Shown: positions 16,580-25,048 of the stretch, piece after piece
How the letters are laid out: the number at the start of each line of letters is the position of its first letter
How positions within the stretch are numbered: the stretch's first letter is position 1
Assembly (NCBI RefSeq): GCF_002127655.1
Contig: NZ_NEHB01000001.1
Coordinates: 273,972 to 337,971, forward strand
Direction: 5' to 3'
DNA: 64,000 nt
From: Janthinobacterium sp. GW456P
GTDB taxonomy: Bacteria > Pseudomonadota > Gammaproteobacteria > Burkholderiales > Burkholderiaceae_D
Position numbers and translations under genes: made by a program
Notes under the pieces: model-generated
Databases searched by the model: none
What the model was told of the DNA's origin: nothing
Seen by the model: the letters and a program-made list of their open reading frames with translations, nothing else

Positions 16580-17303
16580 GGTCTTGCTGTGGGTGGCCCT
16601 GACGTGCGTGGGCGCCCACGCCTGGGCCGGGCAGGTAGCCGGTATCGTCATGCAATTGAGCGGTCCGCTGATGGCGAAAAAGGCCGATGGCAAGGTGAAA
16701 TTGCTGGCCATCAAGTCCGAAGTGGAGCAAGGCGATACCTTGCTGACGGAAAAGGACACCTATGCCTTGATCAAGCTGATCGACAATAGCGAAATCACCC
16801 TGAAGCCGAATACCAGTTTCGTGATCGAGCAGTTCAGCTACGCGGCCGAGCAGCCCGATGGCGACCATGCCATCTTCAGCTTGCTCAAGGGGGGCTTGCG
16901 CTCCGTCACTGGCCTGCTGGGCAAGCGCAACAAGGAGCGCTTCGAGATGAAGACGCCGGCGGCCACCATCGGCATCCGCGGCACGACCTTTGTCGCCAGC
17001 TACGTCACTTCACCGGCAGCGGGGCTGCCAACGGCGCCGCCATCGGCAGGGGCAGCGCTGGCGCCCGGCCTGTACGTGCAGGTGCTCGATGGCCTGATTC
17101 ATGTGACGAATCCAGCGGGTACGAGTAATTTTGCCGCCGGCCAGTTCGGCTTCACGCCCAACTTCCAGCAGCCGCCCGTGATTCTGCCCGTCAATCCCGG
17201 CATCAAGTTCGCGCCGCCGCCGTCCTTTTCTGCGCCATTGCCGGGCCCGGGCAGCGCGGCTGGCGGCGCCAAGCCGGCCACCATCGACTGCGTGGTGCGC
17301 TGA
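16548..17303 (+). CDS. FecR domain exported protein
   Basis: A 251-residue protein with an N-terminal signal peptide (about 1-25, VLLWVALTCVGAHAWA). A FecR-like domain follows (about 30-150), with VEQGDTLLTEKDTYALIKL, EITLKPNTSFVIE and the diagnostic TPAATIGIRGTTF. The C-terminal half is Pro/Ala-rich and unstructured, ending in a short Cys-containing tail (DCVVR). Unlike FecR proper, it has no cytoplasmic anti-sigma region and no sigma factor neighbour, so it is probably periplasmic. AGGA sits ten bases before the ATG, inside the end of tpsA; the 32-base overlap implies co-translation with the exoprotein. A role in sensing or scaffolding for the TPS system or the upstream CHASE2 cyclase is plausible but unproven. 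Confidence 0.85.
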   Translation: MKLLKKCTAIKVLLWVALTCVGAHAWAGQVAGIVMQLSGPLMAKKADGKVKLLAIKSEVEQGDTLLTEKDTYALIKLIDNSEITLKPNTSFVIEQFSYAAEQPDGDHAIFSLLKGGLRSVTGLLGKRNKERFEMKTPAATIGIRGTTFVASYVTSPAAGLPTAPPSAGAALAPGLYVQVLDGLIHVTNPAGTSNFAAGQFGFTPNFQQPPVILPVNPGIKFAPPPSFSAPLPGPGSAAGGAKPATIDCVVR

Positions 17304-17342
17304 GCTGTTATCGACAAGTCCGGCACACGCGACAAATAGCGC

Positions 17343-17373
17343 TTGACCTTCCCATCGTTGGATAGCAGATCCT
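17343..17373 (+). promoter_or_regulatory. CueR-type promoter of copA
   Basis: TTGACC at 17343-17348 is followed by a 19-base spacer and a weak -10 (GATCCT). The spacer contains CTTCCCA and an imperfect dyad partner TTGGATAG. A 19-bp spacer with ACCTTCCC is the layout of MerR-family copper promoters, and cueR is in the operon downstream. The same layout occurs before copZ. Confidence 0.6.
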
Positions 17374-17408
17374 GATTGCATTAGTTAATCTTTCGCACAG
17401 GATCTGCC

Positions 17409-19841
17409 ATGAACCAGACCGCACTCGCTTCCTCCCCTTCCAGTTCTCCCCCTCCCGCCAGCGCGCATGCGCAGGCGCTGGCCATCGAAGGCATGAGCTG
17501 CGCCTCGTGCGTGGGCCGCGTGGAAAAAGCCCTGGCCGCCGTGCCGGGCGTGACCCAGGCCAGCGTCAACCTGGCCACGGAAGTGGCCAAAATCAGTTCC
17601 GATACGCCGGTTCCCCTGGCCGCCTTGCAGGCGGCCGTGGAAAAGGCCGGCTACACGGTGGCGCAGCGCGAAATCGACCTGAACATCGCCGGCATGACGT
17701 GCGCCTCCTGCGTCGGCAGGGTCGAGAAAGCCTTGCTGAAAGTGCCGGGCGTGCTGGCCGCCAGCGTCAACCTGGCCACGGAAAGCGCGCGCATCAAGGT
17801 GACGGGCGGCTTGGACGCGGGTGCTTTGGTCGCCGCCATCGACAAGGCCGGCTATGCCGCCACGGTGCCCGCCGCCAGCCAGGCCAGCGCGCCCGTGGCC
17901 GCGCCCAACCGCGACGGCCTGAAAGTGGCGTTCGCGGCCGTGCTGGCCTTCCCCTTGATGCTGCCCATGCTGCTCGAATGGGCCGGCATCCATCTGATGC
18001 TGCCCGGCGCTCTGCAATTCGCGCTGGCCACGCCCGTACAGTTTTACTTTGGCGCGCGCTTCTACAAGGCGGGCTGGAAGGCGGCCCGTGCCGGCAGCGG
18101 CAATATGGATCTGCTGGTGGCGCTGGGCACGAGCGCCGCGTATGGCTTGTCCGTCTATCAGTGGCTGACGGCGGGCGAAATGCTGCCGCACCTGTACTTT
18201 GAAGCGTCGGCTGTCGTCATCACCCTGGTGCTGCTGGGCAAATGGCTGGAAAGCCGCGCCAAGCGCCAGACGGCCTCGGCCATCCGCGCGCTGCAGGTCT
18301 TGCGTCCGGAATCGGCCCGGGTGCGCCGCGACGGCGTCGAGATCGACTTGCCCGTGGAACAGGTGAAAACGGGCGACCTGGTGGTGATACGCCCCGGCGA
18401 ACGGGTGGCCGTCGATGGCGTGGTGGTGGAAGGTGCCAGCCAGATCAACGAGTCGCTGATCACCGGGGAAAGCTTGCCGGTCGATAAGCATCCTGGCGAC
18501 AAGGTGACTGGCGGCGCCATCAATGCCGATGGCCTGCTGCTGGTACGCACGCAAGCCGTGGGCGGCGAGACGACCCTGTCGCGCATCATCCGCCTGGTGG
18601 AAGATGCGCAGGCGGCCAAGGCGCCGATCCAGCATCTGGTCGACAAGGTCAGCGCCATCTTCGTGCCCGTGGTGCTGCTGCTGGCGCTGCTGACCATGCT
18701 GGGCTGGTGGTTCGCTACCGGCGAGCTGGAGAACGCCATCATCAATGCCGTGGCCGTGCTGGTCATCGCCTGCCCGTGCGCGCTGGGCCTGGCGACGCCG
18801 ACGGCCATCATGGCCGGCACGGGCGTGGCCGCCCGCTACGGCATTTTGATCAAGGATGCGGAAGCGCTGGAAGTGGCGCACGCCGTTAATACCGTCGTGT
18901 TCGACAAGACGGGTACCTTGACGGTGGGGAAACCGGCGCTGGCGGGCCTGCATGCGCACGGCATCGACGAGGCCCGGCTGTTGCAGCTGGCGGCCAGCAT
19001 CCAGCGTGGCAGCGAGCACAGCCTGGCTACGGCCGTGCTGGATGCTGCCAGCGCGCGCCACATCGAACCCTTGCCGGCCACGGCCCTGTCGGCCTTGCCG
19101 GGCCGCGGCCTGGCGGCGCAGGTCGACGGCCTGGATCTGAAACTGGGCAGCACGCGGCTGATGCAGGAGTTACACGTGGATATGGCGCCGCTGGCGGCGC
19201 AGGCCTTGTCGCTGGAAAACACGGGCAACACGATCTCGTGGCTGGCTTCGGGAACGGAACTGCTGGGCCTGTTCGCCTTCAGCGACCAGGTCAAGCCGAA
19301 CGCGCGGGCAGCCATTGCCCATTTGCATACTCTGGGCATCCGCACGGTGATGCTGACCGGGGATAACCAGGGCAGCGCCGATGCCGTCGGCACGCTGCTG
19401 GGCATCGATACGGTGGCGGCGAAAATGCTGCCGGCCGATAAAACCGCTAAAATTGTCGCGCTGAAGGGCGAAGGCGCGAAAGTGGCCATGGTGGGCGACG
19501 GCATCAACGATGCGCCCGCGCTGGCCGCTGCCGACGTGGGTATCGCCATGTCGACAGGCACGGACGTGGCCATGCATGCGGCAGGCATTACCCTGATGCG
19601 CGGCGATCCGGCCCTGGTGGCGGACGCCATCGATATCTCGCGCCGCACTTACGGCAAGATACGGCAGAATCTGTTTTGGGCATTCATTTATAACCTGATC
19701 GGCATTCCGCTGGCCGCCTTCGGCCTGCTTAACCCCATGGTGGCGGGCGCGGCGATGGCCTTCAGTTCCGTCAGCGTGATCAGCAATGCCCTGTTGCTGC
19801 GCCGCTGGACAGCCCGCAGCGCGCATACCAAGGAGTCATAG
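17409..19841 (+). CDS. copA: Copper-exporting P1B-type ATPase
   Basis: Inner-membrane ATPase that exports Cu(I) from the cytoplasm. The 810-residue protein has two N-terminal heavy-metal-associated domains with GMSCASC (about residue 28) and GMTCASC (about 95). Eight membrane helices carry the ion-site motif CPC in [13 protein letters not shown] (about 455). TGES (actuator, about 354), the phosphorylation site DKTGTLT (about 499) and [10 protein letters not shown] (about 696) are all intact. ATG at 17409 follows AGGA. It is preceded by a CueR-type promoter and is followed after one base by cueR, so regulator and pump are co-transcribed. Confidence 0.97.
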   Translation: MNQTALASSPSSSPPPASAHAQALAIEGMSCASCVGRVEKALAAVPGVTQASVNLATEVAKISSDTPVPLAALQAAVEKAGYTVAQREIDLNIAGMTCASCVGRVEKALLKVPGVLAASVNLATESARIKVTGGLDAGALVAAIDKAGYAATVPAASQASAPVAAPNRDGLKVAFAAVLAFPLMLPMLLEWAGIHLMLPGALQFALATPVQFYFGARFYKAGWKAARAGSGNMDLLVALGTSAAYGLSVYQWLTAGEMLPHLYFEASAVVITLVLLGKWLESRAKRQTASAIRALQVLRPESARVRRDGVEIDLPVEQVKTGDLVVIRPGERVAVDGVVVEGASQINESLITGESLPVDKHPGDKVTGGAINADGLLLVRTQAVGGETTLSRIIRLVEDAQAAKAPIQHLVDKVSAIFVPVVLLLALLTMLGWWFATGELENAIINAVAVLVIACPCALGLATPTAIMAGTGVAARYGILIKDAEALEVAHAVNTVVFDKTGTLTVGKPALAGLHAHGIDEARLLQLAASIQRGSEHSLATAVLDAASARHIEPLPATALSALPGRGLAAQVDGLDLKLGSTRLMQELHVDMAPLAAQALSLENTGNTISWLASGTELLGLFAFSDQVKPNARAAIAHLHTLGIRTVMLTGDNQGSADAVGTLLGIDTVAAKMLPADKTAKIVALKGEGAKVAMVGDGINDAPALAAADVGIAMSTGTDVAMHAAGITLMRGDPALVADAIDISRRTYGKIRQNLFWAFIYNLIGIPLAAFGLLNPMVAGAAMAFSSVSVISNALLLRRWTARSAHTKES

Positions 19842-19842
19842 G

Positions 19843-20262
19843 ATGAATATCGGCCAGGCGGCAAGCGAGACGGGCGTATCGGCAAAAATGATACGCTACT
19901 ACGAAAGTATTGCCTTATTAAAACCCAGCGCGCGCAGCGATGCCGGCTACCGTATCTACACGCCGAACGATTTGCACGCCCTGCGTTTTATCAAGCGTGC
20001 GCGCGGGCTGGGTTTTTCGCTCGAGCAGATCCGCGAGCTGTTGTCGCTGTGGCAAAACGACCAGCGCGCCAGCGCGGACGTGAAAGGCATCGCCCTGGCC
20101 CATGTGGCCGATTTGAACCAGCGCATCGCCGAACTGACGGAAATGCGCGACACCCTGGCCCATCTGGCGCAATCGTGCCATGGCGACGACAAGCCAGATT
20201 GTCCCATCCTGCAAAGCCTGGGGCTGGCCAGCGACACGGAAGCGAAGGCTTGCTGCCATTGA
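19843..20262 (+). CDS. cueR: Copper-responsive MerR-family regulator CueR
   Basis: A 139-residue activator that twists 19-bp-spaced promoters when it binds Cu(I). The N-terminal winged helix includes MNIGQAASETGVSAKMIRYYE and GYRIY, followed by the dimerisation helix. Cys112 and Cys120 (in SCHGDDKPDCPIL) fall exactly where the two copper ligands of E. coli CueR lie. The C-terminal ACCH tail adds two more Cys and a His. ATG at 19843 is chosen because the MerR domain begins there and GGAG precedes it. It lies one base after the copA stop and presumably controls both copA and copZ. Confidence 0.95.
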   Translation: MNIGQAASETGVSAKMIRYYESIALLKPSARSDAGYRIYTPNDLHALRFIKRARGLGFSLEQIRELLSLWQNDQRASADVKGIALAHVADLNQRIAELTEMRDTLAHLAQSCHGDDKPDCPILQSLGLASDTEAKACCH

Positions 20263-20282
20263 GGTAAGCCAACGGAGGTGGT

Positions 20283-21011
20283 ATGGCGTATGAACTGTAT
20301 TACTGGCCCACGATACAGGGACGCGGCGAATTCATCCGCCTGGCCCTGGAAGAGGCGGATGCTGAGTACCGCGATATCGCCCGTTTGCCTGAGCGCAAGG
20401 GGCAAGGCGTTCCCGCCATGCTGGCCTGCCTCGATGGCGACAGCATGCCATATGCGGCCTACGCACCGCCCGTGCTGCGCGACGGCGACGTGCTGATCGG
20501 CCAGACCACGAATATCCTCTTGTATCTGGGCCGGCGCCTGGGCCTGGCGCCGCGCGCGGAAAGCGGCCGTCTATGGCTGAACCAGCTGCAATTGACGATG
20601 GCCGACTGGCTGACGGAAGTGCACGACACGCACCATCCGCTGTCGATGAATCAATATTATGAGGAACAGAAACCGGCGGCCTTGCTGCGCAGCGCGGATT
20701 TTCGCGAAACGCGCCTGCCGAAGTTTCTCGATTATTTCACCCAGGTACTGCTGAATAATCGCAGCCGCGGCCAGTATCTGGTGGGCGCAAAGCTCACGTA
20801 TGGCGACCTGTCGCTGTTCCAGATGCTGGCTGGCTTGCGTTATGCGTTTCCTCAAGCCATGGCGCGCCTGGCGCCCGAATATCCCTTCCTGTCTGAGCTG
20901 CACGATACGGTGGCGGCGCGGCCGAACATCGCCCGCTACCTGAAGTCGAAGCGCAGAATTGCGTTCAATGAGGAAGGTATCTTCCGCCACTACCCCGAGC
21001 TGGACGGATAA
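20283..21011 (+). CDS. Glutathione S-transferase family protein
   Basis: A 242-residue soluble protein with the GST two-domain fold. The N-terminal thioredoxin-like part includes YELYYWPTIQGRGEFIRLALEEA and the glutathione-site segment LIGQTTNILLYLGRRL. The C-terminal part is all-alpha, with LTYGDLSLFQML. The early Tyr residues could be the catalytic tyrosine of sigma/alpha-like GSTs. GGAGG precedes the ATG. It lies 20 bases after cueR, so it is probably the third gene of the copper operon; glutathione buffers cytoplasmic Cu(I), which would make sense of the association. The substrate is unknown. Confidence 0.88.
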   Translation: MAYELYYWPTIQGRGEFIRLALEEADAEYRDIARLPERKGQGVPAMLACLDGDSMPYAAYAPPVLRDGDVLIGQTTNILLYLGRRLGLAPRAESGRLWLNQLQLTMADWLTEVHDTHHPLSMNQYYEEQKPAALLRSADFRETRLPKFLDYFTQVLLNNRSRGQYLVGAKLTYGDLSLFQMLAGLRYAFPQAMARLAPEYPFLSELHDTVAARPNIARYLKSKRRIAFNEEGIFRHYPELDG

Positions 21012-21012
21012 A

Positions 21013-21040
21013 AAACAGCCGGCGTAAAGGCCGGCTGTCG
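21013..21040 (-). terminator. Minus-strand terminator after copZ
   Basis: ACAGCCGGC and GCCGGCTGT (21015-21023, 21030-21038) form a nine-pair stem. Reading the minus strand it is followed by a run of T, so it terminates copZ. The plus strand has no T-run, though the hairpin lies right after the GST stop. Confidence 0.8.
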
Positions 21041-21057
21041 TGATGCTGCTGTGGCTG

Positions 21058-21258
21058 TTACTGCGCGCTGGTAACGGGGTAGCCCGCCTCCACGATGGCG
21101 GCGCTGATGGTGCCCAGTGCGCTCGATGATTCCACCGTGACGCGCTTGCTGGCCAGGTCGATCTGCACCTGTGCCGCAGGATCGATCGCCTGCACCGCTT
21201 TCGTGACCGAGCCGACGCAATGGCCGCAGCTCATGTTTTCAACTTGTAACTGATACAT
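21058..21258 (-). CDS. copZ: Copper chaperone CopZ (HMA domain)
   Basis: A 66-residue single-domain heavy-metal-associated protein that carries Cu(I) to the CopA ATPase. It begins MYQLQVENMSCGHCVGSV, with the metal motif MSCGHC at residues 9-14, and ends after a beta-alpha-beta fold with the GYPV segment. AAGGAG precedes this ATG, and the reading frame upstream of it runs through the promoter, so the longer frame is rejected. It is on the opposite strand to copA-cueR-gst but has the same type of CueR promoter 30-60 bases upstream. Confidence 0.93.
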   Translation of the reverse strand: MYQLQVENMSCGHCVGSVTKAVQAIDPAAQVQIDLASKRVTVESSSALGTISAAIVEAGYPVTSAQ

Positions 21259-21290
21259 GGCAAGCACTCCTTGAATGATTAGGTGTGTCC

Positions 21291-21321
21291 ACTGTAAGCC
21301 TTGCCCCGGTGGGAAGGTCAA
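21291..21321 (-). promoter_or_regulatory. CueR-type promoter of copZ
   Basis: On the minus strand TTGACC is followed by a 19-base spacer and TACAGT. The spacer holds the dyad CCTTCCC-ACCG-GGGCAAGG, a close match to the MerR/CueR copper operator. It ends 32 bases before the copZ start codon. Confidence 0.8.
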
Positions 21322-21341
21322 GGGGAAAGCTGGCGTGCGCA

Positions 21342-22283
21342 TCAATTCAGCAGGAAATCGTCCGCTTGCATGGGCGGCGGCACGTTCTCGTCGTGTATGG
21401 ATTCACGCAAGCTGATTTCGATGGCGCGGCACATGGCCGACAGCGGCAGGTCGTTGGCGTCTTCGCCGAACGGTTCTTCGATCTCGTCGCCCAAGGCATC
21501 GAGGCCAAAGAAAGTGTAGGCAACGATGGCGACGACGAAGGGCGTCATGAAGCCGAGCGAGTCGACCAGGCCGAAGGGCAGCAGGAAGCAGTACAGATAG
21601 GCTGTGCGGTGCAGCAACAGCGAATACGAGAAGGGGATGGGCGTGCTGCGGATGCGTTCGCACGAAGCGCCCGCCGCTACCATGGCCGAGACCGTGTTAT
21701 CGATCTGTGCGGTGAGGATGCTGTCGATGCGGCCTTGCCGGACGCAATCGGCCAGGTCGTGGCCCATCTGCAGCATCAGGTAGTCCGATGGATTCGATGC
21801 CTGGCAAGCCGCTTCCCATTCGGCCGGGCGCAGCAGCGGCTGCAAGTCGGCCGGGCCGCGCGTGTCGCGCAGCTGGTGGCGCAGGGCGTGGCAAAAGGCG
21901 ATGGTGCGGTAAATCATGCGCACGCGCACGTCATCGAGGCCCAGCCTGGCGTGGGCCGGCGTGTCGCCGCGTATCATCGTCTGGCACTGGCGCGAGAAAT
22001 TTCGGCTGCGCAAGACCAGTTCGCCCCACAGCTTGCGCGCTTCCCAATAGCGGTCATAGGCGGCCGTGTTGCGAAAGCCCAGGAAGATGGCCAGCGGCAA
22101 GCCGATCAAGGTAAACGGGATGGTTGTGAGGATCACCTTGTGGTCGAACAGGGTGCCGTGGCACCAGGTGACGAGGGTGGCGATCAGGGTATTGACGATC
22201 AGCGTGGTGCGGATGCGCGGCAGGACGGAGCCGCGCACCACGAGGAACAACCGTAGCGCCGAAGGACGCTCGCGCACGATCAT
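21342..22283 (-). CDS. Bestrophin family (UPF0187) ion channel
   Basis: A 313-residue membrane protein of the bacterial bestrophin family, pentameric anion or cation channels. The signature DRYWEARKLWGELVLRSRNF is near residue 75, with the early GSVLPRIRTTLIVNTLIATLV membrane helix and later LPFGLVDSLGFMTPFVVAIVAY. Four membrane segments fit the family. AAGGAG precedes the ATG at 22283; a longer in-frame extension is Pro/Ser-rich and not conserved. It is a single gene, with no obvious link to the copper genes beside it. Confidence 0.9.
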   Translation of the reverse strand: MIVRERPSALRLFLVVRGSVLPRIRTTLIVNTLIATLVTWCHGTLFDHKVILTTIPFTLIGLPLAIFLGFRNTAAYDRYWEARKLWGELVLRSRNFSRQCQTMIRGDTPAHARLGLDDVRVRMIYRTIAFCHALRHQLRDTRGPADLQPLLRPAEWEAACQASNPSDYLMLQMGHDLADCVRQGRIDSILTAQIDNTVSAMVAAGASCERIRSTPIPFSYSLLLHRTAYLYCFLLPFGLVDSLGFMTPFVVAIVAYTFFGLDALGDEIEEPFGEDANDLPLSAMCRAIEISLRESIHDENVPPPMQADDFLLN

Positions 22284-22373
22284 GCTGCGCTCCTTGCTGG
22301 GGGCTGGGCTGGCGGGGAAAGGCGGGCCTGGTGATCGGGATGAAGGGAAGGATGGGGTGGCAATGGCCGGGAA

Positions 22374-22400
22374 CAAAAAGCCCGCGATGTATGCGGGCTG
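22374..22400 (-). terminator. Minus-strand terminator downstream of yidD
   Basis: AGCCCGC and GCGGGCT (22379-22385, 22393-22399) with a seven-base loop are followed on the minus strand by five T. It ends transcription coming from yidD before the bestrophin gene. Confidence 0.75.
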
Positions 22401-22539
22401 AGCAGGGTGTACATGGGAAGCAGTGTAGGGGAGACGGTTTAAGTATAGGCCGCCGATCCGTTTCCAGCCAATTCACAGTGATAATGGGGATTATTCATTT
22501 CATGAATGAATATTTCATTTATAAGTTGCTGTGTGAATT

Positions 22540-23061
22540 TCAGTGCTGCGCATCCTGCCCTTGCCTGATCTTCTTGCGGTGTGCCGCCTGCCGCTGTTTC
22601 AATGCCGTGCTGGTTGTATAGCTGTTGCGAAACCAGGTCGTCTGTTTGTTGTGGCCCGGCCAACCGCAATTGAGCACATTGGCCACATCGGCGCAGTCGC
22701 AGGCACAGTCGAGCAGGGGCACGTCGCAGTCGCAATACCCCGCCTGTGCCCGGCGGCGCGCGCTGCGCCGTGCCGGCGGATGCAGCACCAGGTGCTGGCG
22801 ATGGTGTTCGCCGCAGGCCCGCAAGCGGCGCTGCAACAGCAGCAGTCCCGGACCCAAGCCGTGGCGCGCGATGACCTTGTGGCCGTAGGCGGAGCAGCTG
22901 TCGCGTCCCTTCAGCACGCGGTAGGCGCAGGAAAATCCCTTCCATGGCGACAGGTAGCGCTGGTAGGCGCGTATGGTCCACAGGGCCAGGCGCTTGCTAC
23001 AGGTATCGAACGTGAGAATGATGCCTCCTATGCAACGGTTGTAAAACGGTGCGTCGAGCAT
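22540..23061 (-). CDS. yidD: YidD-family membrane insertion efficiency factor with Cys-rich tail
   Basis: The first 90 residues match YidD, a small inner-face membrane protein that helps YidC-dependent insertion. Visible motifs are RAYQRYLSPWKGFSCAYRV and the conserved Cys/Gly pattern CSAYGHKVIARHGLGPG with LLLLQRRLRACGEHH. YidD is usually 70-110 residues; this product is 173. The extra C-terminal part contains a dense cluster of six Cys within about 25 residues (YCDCDVPLLDCACDCADV, then NCGWPG). No second domain is recognised there. It is not next to rnpA/yidC/oxaA, so it is a second or relocated copy. Confidence 0.8.
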   Translation of the reverse strand: MLDAPFYNRCIGGIILTFDTCSKRLALWTIRAYQRYLSPWKGFSCAYRVLKGRDSCSAYGHKVIARHGLGPGLLLLQRRLRACGEHHRQHLVLHPPARRSARRRAQAGYCDCDVPLLDCACDCADVANVLNCGWPGHNKQTTWFRNSYTTSTALKQRQAAHRKKIRQGQDAQH

Positions 23062-23258
23062 ACGACAGGTATCCCGAAATGCATAGCGTCGGGCGAGTAT
23101 AAATTATCGATGTGACAAATGGAGAGAATTGCCCAAGGTGCGTCTGTTAGGCTGAATGAGCTATTTGGAAATATTTCCTAAAGCAAAATACGTCATCCCG
23201 ATAGCCGCCGCGAGGGGAACGACCAAGCCTGTTTATCCTTCCTGTGAAAGTGATCTGC

Positions 23259-24941
23259 ATGTTTAAAGTTTCCAGCATCTGCCTCGCCACCCTGATCCTG
23301 TCGCACACACCTGCCAGCTGGGCCGGCCAGCCAGCGCCTCTGAGCGAGCGGCAGCAGGCGCTGGCCGCGCAAATCGATGCCAGCATCGCTCCCTATTTCA
23401 AGTCCACCGAACCGGGCGCCGTCGTCATCGTCGTCAAGGATGGCCAGCCCCTGCTGCGCAAGGCGTATGGCCTGGCCAGCGTAAAGGAGGGCACGCCGCT
23501 GGCGCCCGACATGTCGCTGCGCCTGGGATCCATCTCCAAGCAGTTCACGGCCGTCGCCATCCTCCTGCTGGCCGATCAGGGCAAGCTGGCCGTTACTGAT
23601 GACATCACAAAATTCCTGCCCGACTACCCGACGCAGGGCAAGAGCATCACCATCGGGCAGCTGCTTGCGCACACGTCCGGCATCCACGACTACACGCGGA
23701 AGCCGGAATTCGTGCCCAACAGCACGAAAGACCTGAGCGTGGCGCAGATGATCGATTTCTTCAAGAATGATCCCCTCGACTTTGAACCGGGCACGCAGTG
23801 GCGTTACAGCAGTTCCGGCTATTTCCTGCTGGGCGCCATCATCGAAAAGGCCTCGGGCCAGCAGTATGCCACCTTCGTGGAGCAGCAGATCTTTGTGCCG
23901 CTGGGCATGCATGACACGGCATACGAAGGCCACGAGCGCCGGCCGGCCCGGCGCGCGGCAGGGCATATCCGCTCGGGCGAGGCGTATGTGCCGAACTTGC
24001 CCTTGAGCATGACGCAGCCGTATGCGGCCGGCGCGCTCGTCTCCACCGTGGACGACCTGGCGCGCTGGGATGCCGCCATTTCGGACGGCAAGCTGCTCAA
24101 GCCGGCCACCTGGCAGCAGGCGTTCACGCAGGCCAGGCTGAACGATGGCAAGGCCACCCGTTCCGGCTTGGGCTGGAAGGTGGGCACCTGGCAAAACACC
24201 GCCGTGATCCACCATAGCGGCGGCATCAACGGCTTTGCCACGTATGCGATGCGCTTGCCGCAGGAAAAAGTCTACGTGGCCGTGCTGGAAAACGCGGACA
24301 CGGGCCTGGTCGACCCTGACGTGGTGGCGCGCAAGGCGGCCGCCGTTGCCGTGGGCCGGCCGTATCCCGAGATCAAGGTCATCACGCTCAAGCCCGCCAT
24401 CCTCGATGCGTATGCGGGCGTGTATGCCATCAATGACAAGGCCGGCTATACCATCCGCAACTTCGAGGGCAATCTGCTGCTGCAGCGCACGGGCGGTCCC
24501 GCGCAACGGATGCTGGCGTATGCGCCGAACGGTTTCCTGATTGAAAACACCTTGACGACAGCCGAGTTCGAAAGGGGGCCGAAGGGCGAGGCGCAGCTGA
24601 TCCTCAACGATGGCGGCGAATCGAAGTCGGTGCATGAACGGGCCAGCGCCGCCAGGCCGGCGCGCACCGTGGTCGCCATGACGCCGGCGCAATTCGATGT
24701 CTACGTGGGCAGGTACGCGCTGGCGCCCGAGGTCTACCTGGAAGTGACGCGCGAAGGCGACAAGTTCTTCGCCCAGGTGACGGGTTTCCGCAAGCTGGCC
24801 ATGCTGCCGATGAGCGAGACAGCCTTCTTTTCGAATGAAGTCGATGCGGAAGTGCGTTTCAGCAAGGATGCCAGCGGCAAGGCCGACCAGCTGATGCTGC
24901 GCCAGGAAGGGCAGGACATGCCGGCCAGACGGGTGAACTGA
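23259..24941 (+). CDS. Serine hydrolase, class C beta-lactamase-like
   Basis: An exported 560-residue protein with a signal peptide (about 1-22) and a beta-lactamase/esterase domain (about 35-370). The active serine is Ser91 in GSISK (SxxK). YSS in WRYSSSGYF is the Tyr motif and HHSGG resembles the third motif. The C-terminal 190 residues contain two lipocalin-like beta modules of the kind found after such domains (YAGVYAIND and YVGRYALAP). These features fit D-aminopeptidases, EstB-type esterases and other periplasmic peptidases rather than a true beta-lactamase. ATG at 23259 is chosen because the signal peptide begins there; a GTG fifteen bases upstream is possible. Confidence 0.88.
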   Translation: MFKVSSICLATLILSHTPASWAGQPAPLSERQQALAAQIDASIAPYFKSTEPGAVVIVVKDGQPLLRKAYGLASVKEGTPLAPDMSLRLGSISKQFTAVAILLLADQGKLAVTDDITKFLPDYPTQGKSITIGQLLAHTSGIHDYTRKPEFVPNSTKDLSVAQMIDFFKNDPLDFEPGTQWRYSSSGYFLLGAIIEKASGQQYATFVEQQIFVPLGMHDTAYEGHERRPARRAAGHIRSGEAYVPNLPLSMTQPYAAGALVSTVDDLARWDAAISDGKLLKPATWQQAFTQARLNDGKATRSGLGWKVGTWQNTAVIHHSGGINGFATYAMRLPQEKVYVAVLENADTGLVDPDVVARKAAAVAVGRPYPEIKVITLKPAILDAYAGVYAINDKAGYTIRNFEGNLLLQRTGGPAQRMLAYAPNGFLIENTLTTAEFERGPKGEAQLILNDGGESKSVHERASAARPARTVVAMTPAQFDVYVGRYALAPEVYLEVTREGDKFFAQVTGFRKLAMLPMSETAFFSNEVDAEVRFSKDASGKADQLMLRQEGQDMPARRVN

Positions 24942-24975
24942 GCCGTTTGAACTGGCCAGGGAAACACGCGCACAT

Positions 24976-25015
24976 GAAAAAAGCCCCGCCCGCATCGCTG
25001 CGGCCGGGGCTTTTC
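24976..25015. terminator. Bidirectional terminator between hydrolase and phoH genes
   Basis: AAAAGCCCCG and CGGGGCTTTT form a perfect ten-pair stem (24979-24988, 25005-25014) that encloses a second small stem CCGCA/TGCGG. A and T runs on both sides fit termination of both convergent genes. Confidence 0.88.
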
Positions 25016-25048
25016 AATGAATGAGGCAGCTGGCGCCGCCCTGTCAAC

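Noticed and set aside
23167-23178. GGAAATATTTCC palindrome before the serine hydrolase gene
   Set aside because: Only 12 bp with no clear promoter relation; such a short perfect palindrome is expected by chance in this much sequence.
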